In this document: in pieces, positions 42,736-52,257 of the stretch
Position numbering within the stretch: the stretch's first letter is position 1
How the letters are laid out: every line of letters begins with the position of its first letter
NCBI GenBank assembly: GCA_012514145.1
Contig: JAAZAV010000010.1
Coordinates: 1 to 64,000 of the forward strand
Direction of reading: 5' to 3'
From: Clostridiales bacterium
GTDB taxonomy: Bacteria > Bacillota > Clostridia > Oscillospirales > CAG-272
DNA: 64,000 bases
Notes under the pieces: model-generated
Told to the model about the DNA's origin: nothing
Seen by the model: only the letters and a program-made list of their open reading frames with translations
The model's database searches: none
Position numbers and translations under genes: made by a program

Positions 42736-43977
42736 ATGAGCGATATCAAGGACATCAGTCTCGCCGCTTCGGGTTGGGACAAAATAAAATGGGTCGAGAG
42801 CTACATGCCGGTGCTTAAGCTCATCCGCGAGGAGTTCAGGCGCACCACCCCCTTCGCCGGCATGCGGATCTCCACATCGATTCATCTTGAGGCGAAGACC
42901 GCCTATCTTGCGCTGACTCTTCGGGAGGGCGGTGCAGATGTTCACGTAACCGGCTGCAACCCTCTTTCCACACAGGACGACGTTGCCGCCGCTCTTGCAT
43001 CGGACGGCATGGAGGTTTTCGCCCGACACGGCGTCACGGATGAGGAGTATGACGCTCATCTCCGCATGGCGCTGGCTCACAAGCCCCACCTTATGATTGA
43101 TGACGGCGGAGATCTCACAAATCTCATTCACGGCGACTGCCGCGGATACGGTGAGTGTCTGCTGGGCGGCTGCGAGGAGACCACCACCGGCGTTCACCGC
43201 CTGATTGCTCGCGAGAAGGCGGGACTGCTCGACTACCCCATGATAAACGTCAACGATGCAGACTGCAAGCATCTCTTTGACAACCGCTACGGCACCGGTC
43301 AGTCGACGCTCGACGGAATTATGAACTCCACCAACCTCATAATCGCCGGCAAGACTGTTGTTATCGCAGGCTACGGCTGGTGCGGACGCGGCGTGGCGAT
43401 GCGCGTGCATGGCATGGGCGGGCTGGTTATCGTCACCGAAATCGACCCTGTCAAGGGCATCGAGGCGGTTATGGACGGCTTCAGAGTTATGAAGATGGAT
43501 GATGCCGCACCCCTCGGCGACCTTTTCATCACGGTCACCGGCTGCTCGGACGTTATAACCGGCGAGCATTTCAAGGTCATGAAGGACGGCGTCCTTCTTG
43601 CCAATGCGGGCCACTTTGACGTCGAGATAAATAAAAATGATTTAGCGGCTCAGGCTGTTGAGGTATGGCAGCGCAAGCCAAATATTACCGGCTACCGTAT
43701 GGCTGACGGACGCATCCTGAATCTGCTTGCCGAAGGGCGTCTTGTCAACCTTGCCGCCGGAAACGGACATCCCGCCGAGATTATGGACATGTCCTTCTCG
43801 ATTCAGGCGCGCTGTCTTGAATACATTGCAAAGAATCACAAAAAGCTGGAGAACAGAGTTTATCAGGTTCCCCGCGAAATTGACATGGACGTTGCCAAAC
43901 TCAAGCTGGCTGCGGTGGGCGCCGAGACAGACACTCTCACCCCCGAGCAGGAAAAATACCTGGGTCTTGTCCTCTGA
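42736..43977 (+). CDS. ahcY: Adenosylhomocysteinase
   Basis: 413 residues. Splits S-adenosylhomocysteine to homocysteine and adenosine, keeping methylation going. SIHLEAKTAYLALTL, GCNPLSTQDDVAAAL, the NAD loop GKTVVIAGYGWCGRG and the substrate Lys/Asp in the DYPMINVND region are typical. The C-terminus is complete (PEQEKYLGLVL). Its consensus promoter suggests strong constant expression. A U32 gene follows after 13 bases. Confidence 0.95.
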   Translation: MSDIKDISLAASGWDKIKWVESYMPVLKLIREEFRRTTPFAGMRISTSIHLEAKTAYLALTLREGGADVHVTGCNPLSTQDDVAAALASDGMEVFARHGVTDEEYDAHLRMALAHKPHLMIDDGGDLTNLIHGDCRGYGECLLGGCEETTTGVHRLIAREKAGLLDYPMINVNDADCKHLFDNRYGTGQSTLDGIMNSTNLIIAGKTVVIAGYGWCGRGVAMRVHGMGGLVIVTEIDPVKGIEAVMDGFRVMKMDDAAPLGDLFITVTGCSDVITGEHFKVMKDGVLLANAGHFDVEINKNDLAAQAVEVWQRKPNITGYRMADGRILNLLAEGRLVNLAAGNGHPAEIMDMSFSIQARCLEYIAKNHKKLENRVYQVPREIDMDVAKLKLAAVGAETDTLTPEQEKYLGLVL

Positions 43978-43990
43978 GTCAGACATATAA

Positions 43991-45289
43991 ATGAGTAATT
44001 TACATCCAATTCCCGAGCTGCTATCCCCTGCGGGCAACCGCGAGAAGCTGGAGGCGGCTATCAACTTCGGTGCCGACGCGGTATATTTAGCCGGCACCTC
44101 CTTCGGTATGCGTTCGGCATGCGATAACTTCACGATTGACGAGTTGTATTCCTCCGTGGCTTATGCCCATGAGCGGGGCAAAAGGGTTTATGTTACGGTA
44201 AATACCATGCCGCGAACCTCGGAATACCCCGCCCTGCGCGAATATATCGCACAGCTGGGCGATATTTCCCCCGATGCGGTTATCGTATCGGATCTGGGCG
44301 TCATGGCAGAGGTGCGGCGCATAGCCCCTAAATTACAGATACACATGTCCACACAAGCCTCAGCAGTGTCAGCCGCTGTATGCAGAGAATATCACAAGCT
44401 GGGCGCTTCCCGTGTCATACTGGCGCGGGAGCTGACTCTCGATGAGATCCGCGATATCCGCGCCGGTGTCTCCGACGAGTTGGAACTTGAGACCTTTGTT
44501 CACGGCTCTATGTGCGTGTCCTGGAGCGGTATGTGCCTGCTATCCGCCCACCTTGCCGACCGGGACGCCAATAAGGGCAACTGTACTCAGCCATGCCGCT
44601 GGAACTGGCGGCTGAACACTCCGAAAACTATCTCTGTTTGTCAGGATTATGACCCTGTTGCAGCGCAGAACGCCGCAGGAACAGGAATATATGATATGGA
44701 GGAAGCCAAGCACGTCGGCGAGCGATATGTCATTGAAGAGGACGAATTCGGCAGTTTCGTAATGTCCGCCCGTGACATGAAGATGATCGCCCATCTTGAT
44801 GACCTGCGGGACGCCGGAATCGCCTCTCTGAAGATAGAAGGGCGTGTCAAATCGGCATACTATACAGCTGTTACCGCCAACGCGTACCGCATCGGTCTTG
44901 ACCGTCTCGCAGCCGGTCTTCCCTTCGATGAGAGACTGCACCGCGAGCTTGACAGCGTGTCCCACCGGGAATACGGCGAAGGCTGGTTCTACGGACGGCC
45001 TCAGCTCTGCACCGCCGCCGGCTATATCCGCGAGAAGGCTTATCTCGCCACTGCTCTCACCGATGTGGCACCGGGAGAACCGGCGTTGTTCATCCAGCGC
45101 AACAAGATAGTAACCGGAGAGACCGCCGAACTGCTCACGCCCGGCTGCTACGGCAAGCCCTTCACCGTAGGAGAACTGCGCGATGAAGATGGCGCAGTTA
45201 TTGAATCTGCTCCCCACCCCGCAATGCGCTTCACTCTGGCGCTGCCTTATGCAGTAAAGACGGGCGACATACTACGCGGGGGAAACTGA
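43991..45289 (+). CDS. U32-family protein, TrhP/YegQ-like
   Basis: 432 residues. PELLSPAGNREKLEAAINFGADAVYL opens the TIM barrel and the cysteine motif GSMCVSWSGMCLLSAHL plus RDANKGNCTQPCRW binds an iron-sulfur cluster. This branch includes TrhP, which hydroxylates uridine 34 of tRNA using prephenate as the carbon source; other branches act on rRNA. Prephenate is the product of the chorismate mutase in this window. Cotranscribed with ahcY. Exact RNA target cannot be told. Confidence 0.82.
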   Translation: MSNLHPIPELLSPAGNREKLEAAINFGADAVYLAGTSFGMRSACDNFTIDELYSSVAYAHERGKRVYVTVNTMPRTSEYPALREYIAQLGDISPDAVIVSDLGVMAEVRRIAPKLQIHMSTQASAVSAAVCREYHKLGASRVILARELTLDEIRDIRAGVSDELELETFVHGSMCVSWSGMCLLSAHLADRDANKGNCTQPCRWNWRLNTPKTISVCQDYDPVAAQNAAGTGIYDMEEAKHVGERYVIEEDEFGSFVMSARDMKMIAHLDDLRDAGIASLKIEGRVKSAYYTAVTANAYRIGLDRLAAGLPFDERLHRELDSVSHREYGEGWFYGRPQLCTAAGYIREKAYLATALTDVAPGEPALFIQRNKIVTGETAELLTPGCYGKPFTVGELRDEDGAVIESAPHPAMRFTLALPYAVKTGDILRGGN

Positions 45290-45305
45290 TCTTTTATAAT
45301 AACAA

Positions 45306-45338
45306 AAAGGACGCATGACTGTCTGTCATACGTCCTTT
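45306..45338 (+). terminator. Terminator after the U32 gene
   Basis: AAAGGACGCATGAC and GTCATACGTCCTTT form a stem with one mismatch. The first 21-bp direct repeat starts inside its right arm. Confidence 0.75.
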
Positions 45339-45353
45339 CGTTATGCGGTAATT
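45333..45353. repeat. 21-bp direct repeat, copy 1
   Basis: TCCTTTCGTTATGCGGTAAT (plus one T), identical to 47068-47088. The two copies bound an AT-rich segment of about 1.7 kb. Confidence 0.85.
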
Positions 45354-45789
45354 TTGCTTTAAAATGAATACATATAACCGAATATTTCCTCTTTGCGGGT
45401 AACGATTTATGTTACACCATTTTGTTGATACCGTGAGCAGTTTTGTTTTGAAGGATTTTTCAGTTTACACCTATTTTAAGTAAGAACTAAAAAGTTCTTT
45501 AATATGTGACTTCCAGGATTGTATCCTGAAAAGCTAATATCATTTGGTACCTGCCTCTGATTTGATCATTAGTATCTTTGTTGACTTTATTGCCATCTCG
45601 TTTCTGATGTTCGGCGATAATAAGGCGATAATAATTTGAAACACATCGTGCTGACATTGTTATTATTCTTTAGAACATCCACTGCATGAACTGTATTATA
45701 ATCAACATCAAGGTTTCAACCGCTATAATTCTGATTGGCAACATTACATGAAATACTTATATTTTTCAAGATTTTAGAAAGCTCTTGGC
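45354..45789. other. AT-rich stretch without a recognised gene
   Basis: Roughly 440 bases between the first repeat and the stop of the CFI-box gene. Minus-strand frames give short protein-like pieces broken by stops, none identifiable. A small dyad AAAGTTC/GAACTTT-like element lies near 45485-45500. Confidence 0.4.
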
Positions 45790-46857
45790 TCACCTAACCT
45801 TATCTTCGTAAGGTGTGTCTTCAACACCATCGGCATTTAGGTTAGCAACCATTCGATCAAGATTGCCCTTCCAGATTCGCTTAAACCAATCGGTTTGCCC
45901 AAACCATTTCACAAGAGCAGGACTTACTGTATAATATGTGTAGATAAGTAATCTGCCATACCAAGTTTCGGCGAGTTTATTGTCACGAAAACGGCGCAGA
46001 GTCCAAACTTGTGGGCAGTCATAAGAACCATAGACAGCTGTTGCAATATAACAACCGCCAGATTGTGCTTCCGGAGCATTTATCGGGATTTGATGTGAAG
46101 GATCAATCTCATTTATTAATCTATGATAACCCATAATTCTATTTGAGAGAATTCCAGGTGATGGTACTTTCCCGTTTTGTAAAATAAATGAGGCATGTTT
46201 AAGAGAAAGATGATAGAAAAAAAGCCTATGTTGTTTTAAATCTTCAGGGTATTTGTATGCAATATTTTCTAAGGTAGTACAGAACTCAAATCCGAGGTTG
46301 TTAAACAATGTTACTGTTTGAGACTTGTCATTCCATATTTCAATACCATAGCCATTTTTCTTTAGGTTGTAAACATAATTGCTTGTGGCCATTGATATAA
46401 GATCGTTGCTTATCTGCTGTATAATAACTTTTTGTTCTTGTTCCTTTGTAATATCGAAATTGTCATCAATAATTGAAATACTATTTTGTAAAACTTGAAA
46501 TGCTGCCTGTCTCTCGAAAATATCTGATTTCACCAACGATTGTTTTGCTTTACCATACGCGCTATAAAATATTGCTTCTATGTTGGTGGGGTCGTTCTGT
46601 TCAACCATATTGTAGTATTTTTCGGTTTCTTCCCAGTCTTCTTTCTGCTTAGCACGACGAGCATTTAACAGATATTTCTCAACAAAGGCAGTATTATCGA
46701 TTTTTACAGTACTCCCGCTAACATCAATGCTCCCTTCTATCATCATGCGTTTGGCTTCTTCAATGGAGTACTTGCATCCGCAATATTGACAGATAAATAC
46801 ACCGTCATGCTTGATAAGATCAATACTGCCGCACATTTCACAAGTTAATTTTCTCAT
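45790..46857 (-). CDS. Zinc-ribbon/TPR protein with CFI-box C-terminal domain
   Basis: 355 residues. The zinc ribbon has Cys6, Cys9, Cys23 and Cys26; residues about 60-130 are TPR-like helices (AKQKEDWEETEKYYNMVEQND). The C-terminus carries the CFI-box motif CYIATAVYGSYDCP followed by VWTLRRFRD and repeated Trp-rich helices, a domain of unknown role found at the ends of many bacterial proteins. AT-rich, unlike both neighbours, and bounded by direct repeats, so probably acquired. A possible promoter lies about 80-110 bases upstream. Confidence 0.8.
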   Translation of the reverse strand: MRKLTCEMCGSIDLIKHDGVFICQYCGCKYSIEEAKRMMIEGSIDVSGSTVKIDNTAFVEKYLLNARRAKQKEDWEETEKYYNMVEQNDPTNIEAIFYSAYGKAKQSLVKSDIFERQAAFQVLQNSISIIDDNFDITKEQEQKVIIQQISNDLISMATSNYVYNLKKNGYGIEIWNDKSQTVTLFNNLGFEFCTTLENIAYKYPEDLKQHRLFFYHLSLKHASFILQNGKVPSPGILSNRIMGYHRLINEIDPSHQIPINAPEAQSGGCYIATAVYGSYDCPQVWTLRRFRDNKLAETWYGRLLIYTYYTVSPALVKWFGQTDWFKRIWKGNLDRMVANLNADGVEDTPYEDKVR

Positions 46858-47035
46858 TTCAAATTCTCTCCAGATTAATATTATTTACTGCCTGCGCTTC
46901 AAAAGCAAACAGAAACATGACAAATCATACGGACGACTATACATCAAATTCTCTGTGTAACAAGTTACTCAATTAGCTTTTATGAATAATCCGCTACTAG
47001 CAATATTTACCTTACGCATTAATTAAAAATAAATA
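46858..47035. other. AT-rich stretch upstream of the CFI-box gene
   Basis: About 180 bases, probably the promoter region of that gene: minus strand TTGTTA and, 16 bases on, TATAGT. No other feature. Confidence 0.4.
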
Positions 47036-47069
47036 GAGCTGCAGCAAAATATGAATTTTGTTGCAGCTC
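47036..47069 (-). terminator. Terminator of the ribosomal supercluster
   Basis: GAGCTGCAGCAAAAT and ATTTTGTTGCAGCTC (one mismatch), followed on the minus strand by a T-rich tail, 23 bases after the rplQ stop. Confidence 0.85.
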
Positions 47070-47088
47070 CTTTCGTTATGCGGTAATT
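47068..47088. repeat. 21-bp direct repeat, copy 2
   Basis: Identical to 45333-45353; lies between the rplQ terminator and the rplQ stop codon. Confidence 0.85.
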
Positions 47089-47091
47089 CCT

Positions 47092-47472
47092 TTACTTCTT
47101 GTCCTTATCCCCGACGGGCTTAACTTCGCCTTCACCGATGAGCTTGATAAGAGCCATCTCGGCGGCGTCGCCGCGGCGCGGACCGAGCTTGTAGATAGCG
47201 GTGTAACCGCCGTTGCGCTCGGCATAAGCCGGACCGATCTGATCAAAGAGCTTCTTGACAACACTTTCCTTGGTGATGTATGACATCGCCATACGATAGT
47301 TTGCAAGAGTTTTCTTCTTACCGAGGGTGATATATTTCTCAGCCTCGCTGCGAACCTCTTTGGCGCGCGTGAGGGTGGTCTCAATAGAACCGTTTTCCAG
47401 CAGATAAGTTACCATACCGCGCAGCATCGCCTTGCGGTGCGCGGTTGGTCTGCCGAGTTTTCTGGTTCCCAT
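47092..47472 (-). CDS. rplQ: Ribosomal protein L17
   Basis: 126 residues of the large-subunit protein at the exit-tunnel side. [19 protein letters not shown] opens it and [16 protein letters not shown] closes it; the C-terminus is short (KDKK), as usual. Last gene of the alpha operon, 75 bases after rpoA, with GGAGG upstream and a strong terminator below. Confidence 0.96.
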   Translation of the reverse strand: MGTRKLGRPTAHRKAMLRGMVTYLLENGSIETTLTRAKEVRSEAEKYITLGKKKTLANYRMAMSYITKESVVKKLFDQIGPAYAERNGGYTAIYKLGPRRGDAAEMALIKLIGEGEVKPVGDKDKK

Positions 47473-47547
47473 GTTGCTTTACCTCCATGTATCCTGCCGA
47501 ACGAGCAGACGGCAGGCGTTTTTGAACTCGTATCGTAACCTAAATTC

Positions 47548-48498
47548 TTATTCTTCTTCCTTCTTCAGAGACAGACCCAGAGAATGAAGTTTCTGCATAA
47601 CCTCTTCCAGCGATTTCTTTCCGAGGTTTCTGACCTTTATCATGTCTTCTTCGGTTCTGTTCGTCAGATCTTCGACCGTATTTATGCCCGCACGCTTCAG
47701 GCAGTTGAAGCTGCGTACGGACATATCAAGCTCCTCAATGGTCATCTCAAGTACTTTTTCCTTAATGGTCTCTTCGCGTTCAACCATAATTTCGGTCTTC
47801 TTTGTTTCCTCCGAAAGGTTTACGAAAAGAGAGAGATGCTCAGTGAGAATCTTGGCTCCCAGCGAAACGGCTTTTTTGGCCGACACCGTGCCGTTGGTGT
47901 GAACTTCAAGGGTCAGCTTGTCGTAATCCGTCGAGGAGCCGACACGCGTATTCTCCACCGTGTAGTTCACATTGTAGACCGGTGTAAAAATTGAGTCTGT
48001 GTATATAATGCCGATCGTCGGAGCATTGTTCTGTTTGTTCTTCTCCTGCGACACATAGCCTCTGCCCTTCGCGAAGACCAACTCCATTGTAAAGCGGATG
48101 TTCTCCTGAACGGTAGCTATGTGAAGCTCGGGGTTGAGTATCTCGATATCGGCGTCCTGTTTGATATCGCCTGCCGTGGCATTGCATGCGCCGGTTACAT
48201 CGAGGATAACCGTCTTTGGCTCCTCGGTGTGAAGCTTTGCTATGATACCCTTGACATTGAGAACAATTTCGGTTACATCCTCTTTGACTCCGGGTACCGT
48301 AGAAATTTCGTGCAGTACGCCTTCGATGCGGATGCTGACCACCGCCACACCCTCGAGCGAGCTGAGAAGCACTCTGCGGAGCGAGTTGCCGAGAGTAGTG
48401 CCGAAGCCTCTCTCAAGCGGCTCTATGATAAACTTCCCCGTTTTACCGTCTTCGCAAAGATTTACAGTCGATATATTGGGCTTTTCTATCTCGATCAT
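47548..48498 (-). CDS. rpoA: RNA polymerase alpha subunit
   Basis: 316 residues. The N-terminal dimer domain ([24 protein letters not shown]) is followed by a linker and the C-terminal DNA- and activator-binding domain (about 240-305) with [16 protein letters not shown] and [12 protein letters not shown]. All expected parts are present. The gene sits in its usual place between rpsD and rplQ. Confidence 0.97.
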   Translation of the reverse strand: MIEIEKPNISTVNLCEDGKTGKFIIEPLERGFGTTLGNSLRRVLLSSLEGVAVVSIRIEGVLHEISTVPGVKEDVTEIVLNVKGIIAKLHTEEPKTVILDVTGACNATAGDIKQDADIEILNPELHIATVQENIRFTMELVFAKGRGYVSQEKNKQNNAPTIGIIYTDSIFTPVYNVNYTVENTRVGSSTDYDKLTLEVHTNGTVSAKKAVSLGAKILTEHLSLFVNLSEETKKTEIMVEREETIKEKVLEMTIEELDMSVRSFNCLKRAGINTVEDLTNRTEEDMIKVRNLGKKSLEEVMQKLHSLGLSLKKEEE

Positions 48499-48693
48499 AA
48501 AATAAGTCCCTCCTGCATATGGGACAAGCCATACGGATTGATTAATATTTTTGCGAGCCCGTTTCTCAGACCCCGTCGTACTGCCGCCCTTTATACAGCA
48601 AATAAGGCGCGGTAATGCCCGGCCGGCCGCCGGTTCGGATACAGCGGCAGTCTGAGCTTGTCCCCTCTGTTTAACTGCGTACGGTTGAAGGGA

Positions 48694-49320
48694 TTACTTG
48701 GAATAGAGCTCGACGATAAGCTGCTCCTCAAAGGGCATGTCGACATCTTCGCGCTGGGGAAGAGCGACTACCTTAGCGGTAACATTCTCGCGGTCGATTT
48801 CAAGCCACTTCGGACTGATTCTGGAATCGAGTGTCTCGATGAGAGACTTAATCTTCTCGGAAGAGCGGCTGGCGTCACGAAGAGTGATGGTGTCGCCGAC
48901 CTTTACGATGAGAGACGGGATGGTAACCTTGTTGCCGTTGAGACGGAAGTGACCGTGAAGCACCAGCTGACGGGCTTCCTTGCGGGACTCTGCCATACCC
49001 ATTCTGTAGATCACATTGTCAATTCTGCGCTCAAGCAGGCTCAGCAGGTTCTCACCTGTAACGCCTTCCTGATTGTCAGCCTTGAGGAAGTATCTGTGGA
49101 ACTGGTTCTCAAGAATGCCGTAGTATCTCTTTGCCTTCTGCTTCTCACGAAGCTGAATGCCGTACTCTTTGCTCTTCTTTCTGGCCGCGCCGTGCTGACC
49201 GGGTGCTGAACCTCTTCTGTCAAGAGCGCATTTTCCGGACAGGCAGCGGTCACCCTTCAGGAAGAGCTTAACGCCTTCTCTGCGGCACAGTCTGCAAGCC
49301 GGACCTATGTATCGTGCCAT
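48694..49320 (-). CDS. rpsD: Ribosomal protein S4
   Basis: 208 residues. [15 protein letters not shown] contains the first Cys pair of a zinc site, and [20 protein letters not shown] the second; an S4 RNA-binding domain follows ([14 protein letters not shown]). Start at 49320 because GGAGG lies eight bases upstream and an in-frame ATG at 49335 would put it inside the gene. S4 binds 16S rRNA and usually represses this operon. Confidence 0.96.
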   Translation of the reverse strand: MARYIGPACRLCRREGVKLFLKGDRCLSGKCALDRRGSAPGQHGAARKKSKEYGIQLREKQKAKRYYGILENQFHRYFLKADNQEGVTGENLLSLLERRIDNVIYRMGMAESRKEARQLVLHGHFRLNGNKVTIPSLIVKVGDTITLRDASRSSEKIKSLIETLDSRISPKWLEIDRENVTAKVVALPQREDVDMPFEEQLIVELYSK

Positions 49321-49455
49321 TATAATATCCTCCATTGCACCCGCACAACGGATGCATAATTATTGTATCTCTGCTGCGGACGCTTAGTTCGTCCGTGCCA
49401 ACTCTGACCCGATGCTGTTTAAACGGCACCGGGAATAATTCGTTGAGATGTCCGA

Positions 49456-49854
49456 TTAAACGCGGCGTCTCTTGGGGGGACGGCAGCCGTTGTGCGGAAT
49501 CGGGGTAATATCCTTGATGAGGGTGATCTCGAGGCCGGCAGCCTGGAGAGCTCTTATTGCGGACTCACGTCCTGAGCCCGGACCCTTTACGAAAACCTCA
49601 ACGGTCTTCATGCCATTGTCAATAGCTATTTTTGCAGCGGCATCGGCGGCGGTCTGAGCGGCGTACGGGGTGCTCTTTCTGGAGCCCTTGAAGCCAAGCT
49701 CACCGGCGGAAGCCCAGGATACGGCGTTGCCGTTGACATCGGTAATGGTGACAATGGTATTGTTGAAGGTAGCGCGGATATGAGCTGCGCCCTTTTCGAT
49801 ATTCTTGCGCTCGCGGCGCTTCTTGATAACCTTTTTAGCGGTAGCTGCTGCCAT
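49456..49854 (-). CDS. rpsK: Ribosomal protein S11
   Basis: 132 residues; [16 protein letters not shown] and [20 protein letters not shown], with the C-terminal [12 protein letters not shown] tail, are diagnostic. Small-subunit platform protein. It begins 16 bases after rpsM ends. Confidence 0.97.
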   Translation of the reverse strand: MAAATAKKVIKKRRERKNIEKGAAHIRATFNNTIVTITDVNGNAVSWASAGELGFKGSRKSTPYAAQTAADAAAKIAIDNGMKTVEVFVKGPGSGRESAIRALQAAGLEITLIKDITPIPHNGCRPPKRRRV

Positions 49855-49870
49855 TTTAATCCGTCACTCC

Positions 49871-50239
49871 TTACTTCTTCTTGTTGGCAATGGTCCTGGC
49901 GGGTCCCTTGCGGGTTCTTGCGTTCGTCTTGGTACGCTGACCTCTTACCGGCAGACCCTTTCTGTGGCGGATTCCGCGGTAGCAGTTGATCTCAACCATA
50001 CGCTTGATATCGAGCGCAACATCGCGGCGGAGGTCGCCCTCGACCTTGTAATGGTTCTCGATCTCTTCACGGAGCTTGGCAACCTCATCCTCGGTAAGGT
50101 CCTTAGCGCGGATGTCCGGGTTGATGCCGGTCTTCGCGAGAATCTTACGGGAGCTGGTGAAGCCTATGCCGTAGATATAAGTCAGCGCGCATTCGATACG
50201 CTTGGCGTTCGGAATATCCACACCTGCTATACGTGCCAT
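49871..50239 (-). CDS. rpsM: Ribosomal protein S13
   Basis: 122 residues; [28 protein letters not shown] and the C-terminal [22 protein letters not shown] are typical. Head protein of the 30S subunit. AAGGAG precedes ATG 50239, 19 bases after rpmJ. Confidence 0.97.
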   Translation of the reverse strand: MARIAGVDIPNAKRIECALTYIYGIGFTSSRKILAKTGINPDIRAKDLTEDEVAKLREEIENHYKVEGDLRRDVALDIKRMVEINCYRGIRHRKGLPVRGQRTKTNARTRKGPARTIANKKK

Positions 50240-50258
50240 TATCTAATCTCCTTAGGGG

Positions 50259-50372
50259 TTAACCCTGTCTCTGTTTATGCTTCGGATTATCGCAGATAAC
50301 CATAACCCTTCCATGGCGCTTGATTATCTTGCACTTCTCGCATATTTTCTTTACGGAAGGCTTAACTTTCAT
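50259..50372 (-). CDS. rpmJ: Ribosomal protein L36
   Basis: 37 residues, [17 protein letters not shown] then [18 protein letters not shown]. The zinc ligands Cys11, Cys14, Cys27 and His32 are all present, so this is the zinc-binding form. AAAGGG lies upstream. It sits between infA and rpsM as in most Firmicutes. Confidence 0.95.
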   Translation of the reverse strand: MKVKPSVKKICEKCKIIKRHGRVMVICDNPKHKQRQG

Positions 50373-50457
50373 TTTATTCTGCCCTTTCCATATTATGCGG
50401 CACAGAGCCGCTGTGTCCGGGCGTATTAACGCTGCACCGGACGGATAGTTCGTATGC

Positions 50458-50676
50458 TTACTTTGTTCTCCAGGTAATGCGACCCTTTGTCAGATCGTAG
50501 GGGGAGATTTCCACCTTGACCTTGTCGCCCGGGAGAATCCAGATATAGTTCATTCTGAGCTTGCCGGAGAGATGTGCTGTGATTATGTGCTCATTCTCTA
50601 GCTTAACCTTGAAGTATGCGTTTGGCAGTGCTTCAACGACCACTCCCTGCAGCTCAATTACGTCTTCCTTTGCCAG
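50458..50676 (-). CDS. infA: Translation initiation factor IF-1
   Basis: 72 residues: the frame reads [18 protein letters not shown], then the OB-fold [19 protein letters not shown] and [13 protein letters not shown] place the start at a CTG codon (50674-50676): the family normally begins M-(S/A)-KEDVIE, and the perfect site GAGGTGAT (50681-50688) lies eight bases before it. The only upstream alternative, a GTG at 50685, overlaps that site. IF-1 blocks the A site during initiation. Confidence 0.93.
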   Translation of the reverse strand: MAKEDVIELQGVVVEALPNAYFKVKLENEHIITAHLSGKLRMNYIWILPGDKVKVEISPYDLTKGRITWRTK

Positions 50677-50707
50677 ATATATCACCTCTTGATTTGTCTG
50701 TACTGTT

Positions 50708-51487
50708 TCAGCCGATGTAGGTAAGCAGTTCGGGACCGTTGTCGGTTATCGCTATGGTGTGCTCATAATGAGCCGAAAGCGAATTGTCCTTTGTCAGCAC
50801 TGTCCAGCCGTCGTCAAGTACTTCGACTTCATGACCGCCGGCATTTATCATGGGCTCAAGTGCGATCGCCATTCCCGGCATCAGACGCTGTCCTCTGCCC
50901 GGAGTTCCGTAGTTCGGAACTTCGGGTGATTCGTGGAGATCCCGGCCTATGCCGTGTCCCACAAACTTCCGTACAACGCTGAAACCGTTGGCTTCGGCGT
51001 ATGTCTGAACCGCGTGTCCCACGTCACCGAGTCTCAGCCTGCCTTCAAGCATATCCGTCTTAGAGGCAGCCTTGATTGTCTCGTAGCCGCGGTAGAAGGA
51101 CTCGCGTGTAACATCGATAAGCCGCTGCGCTTCGGCAGATATAGCACCGCACGGAAAGGTGCATGCCGAATCGCCGTGGAAGCCGCGGAATATCGCGCCG
51201 ACATCGATCTTTACTATATCTCCCTCACGGATTATTGTATCCGGCGAGGGAATCCCATGAATAACCTGGTTGTTGATGCTGACGCATGCACTGCACGGAA
51301 AGCCGCCGTAGCCGAGGAACGAAGGAATTGCGCCGTACTTTTCGATTGTCGACCGAACGACATCATCGATATGCTTGGTGGAAACTCCGTCCTTTACCGC
51401 TTCGCCGCCTTTCAGAAGTGCTTCGCCGGTTATCTTGCCGGCTTCCCGCATCAACCTGAACTGCTCAGCCGTTTTCAGCCGGATCAT
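50708..51487 (-). CDS. map: Methionine aminopeptidase, type I
   Basis: 259 residues. Removes N-terminal Met. Metal ligands are in [21 protein letters not shown] (two Asp), [18 protein letters not shown] (His), ALEPMI and YEHTIAI (two Glu). Its ATG overlaps the adk stop. Confidence 0.96.
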   Translation of the reverse strand: MIRLKTAEQFRLMREAGKITGEALLKGGEAVKDGVSTKHIDDVVRSTIEKYGAIPSFLGYGGFPCSACVSINNQVIHGIPSPDTIIREGDIVKIDVGAIFRGFHGDSACTFPCGAISAEAQRLIDVTRESFYRGYETIKAASKTDMLEGRLRLGDVGHAVQTYAEANGFSVVRKFVGHGIGRDLHESPEVPNYGTPGRGQRLMPGMAIALEPMINAGGHEVEVLDDGWTVLTKDNSLSAHYEHTIAITDNGPELLTYIG

Positions 51488-52146
51488 CAGGCTTTCGCTC
51501 CTGCCTTATTAACCCAATCTTCGATGGCAGCCTTGACCAGCGCTGTGGTATCCGCCACCTCCTCCTGACCTTCGACGATAAGGAGACAGCCCAGCTTCTC
51601 ATAGAAACTCTTTATGGGCTCGGTCTGGTCATGGTAGACCTTAAGTCTTTCAATTACGACCTCGGGAGCGTCGTCACGTCTTACCGTGAGTTTCGCGCCG
51701 CACTTGTCGCAGCTCTCGCCGTCCTTTGACGGGTTATACACGATATGGTAGGATGCGCCGCAGCCCGAGCAGACGCGTCTGCCACTCATGCGCTCGACAA
51801 TTCTTTCGTCCGCGACCTCTATGGAGAGAGCGAAGTCGATCTTCACGCCGAGTTTGTTGAGCGCTTCGGCCTGGGGAATTGTACGGGGGAAACCGTCAAG
51901 AATAAAGCCGTTCTCAAATTCGGGCTTCTTAAGCGTCTCGGCCACTATGCCGATTACCGCTTCGTCCGGAACGAGCTGTCCCGCGTCTGTGTATGCCTTT
52001 GCGGCAAGACCCGCCTCGGTGCCGCGCTTGATTGCATCTCTGATCATAGCGCCTGTGGAAAGCTGGGGAATGGAATGTCTTTCGCTGATAAGCTCAGCCT
52101 GAGTTCCTTTGCCTGCTCCCGGAGCGCCAAGAAGAATCATCTTCAT
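51487..52146 (-). CDS. adk: Adenylate kinase (zinc-LID form)
   Basis: 219 residues. P-loop GAPGAGKGTQ, DGFPRTIPQAEAL, and a long LID with CSGCG and CDKCG, the four cysteines that bind zinc in many Gram-positive enzymes. Balances AMP, ADP and ATP. The sixth cysteine pattern is complete. Follows secY. Confidence 0.97.
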   Translation of the reverse strand: MKMILLGAPGAGKGTQAELISERHSIPQLSTGAMIRDAIKRGTEAGLAAKAYTDAGQLVPDEAVIGIVAETLKKPEFENGFILDGFPRTIPQAEALNKLGVKIDFALSIEVADERIVERMSGRRVCSGCGASYHIVYNPSKDGESCDKCGAKLTVRRDDAPEVVIERLKVYHDQTEPIKSFYEKLGCLLIVEGQEEVADTTALVKAAIEDWVNKAGAKA

Positions 52147-52257
52147 TTTACGGTCTCCTCCTTATGGTGATATTCAATTGGCATTTAGAATCACATCCGG
52201 TATGCGGCAGGCCGCGTGTTCTGCGACCTTCCGCTCCGGTTGACGGTATGATTATTA

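Noticed and set aside
42715-43614. Minus-strand open frame of 299 codons
   Set aside because: Antisense of ahcY, which is fully supported.
45354-45789. Transposase remnant beside the 21-bp repeat
   Set aside because: Minus-strand fragments are short and match no transposase motif I know; no terminal inverted repeats were seen.
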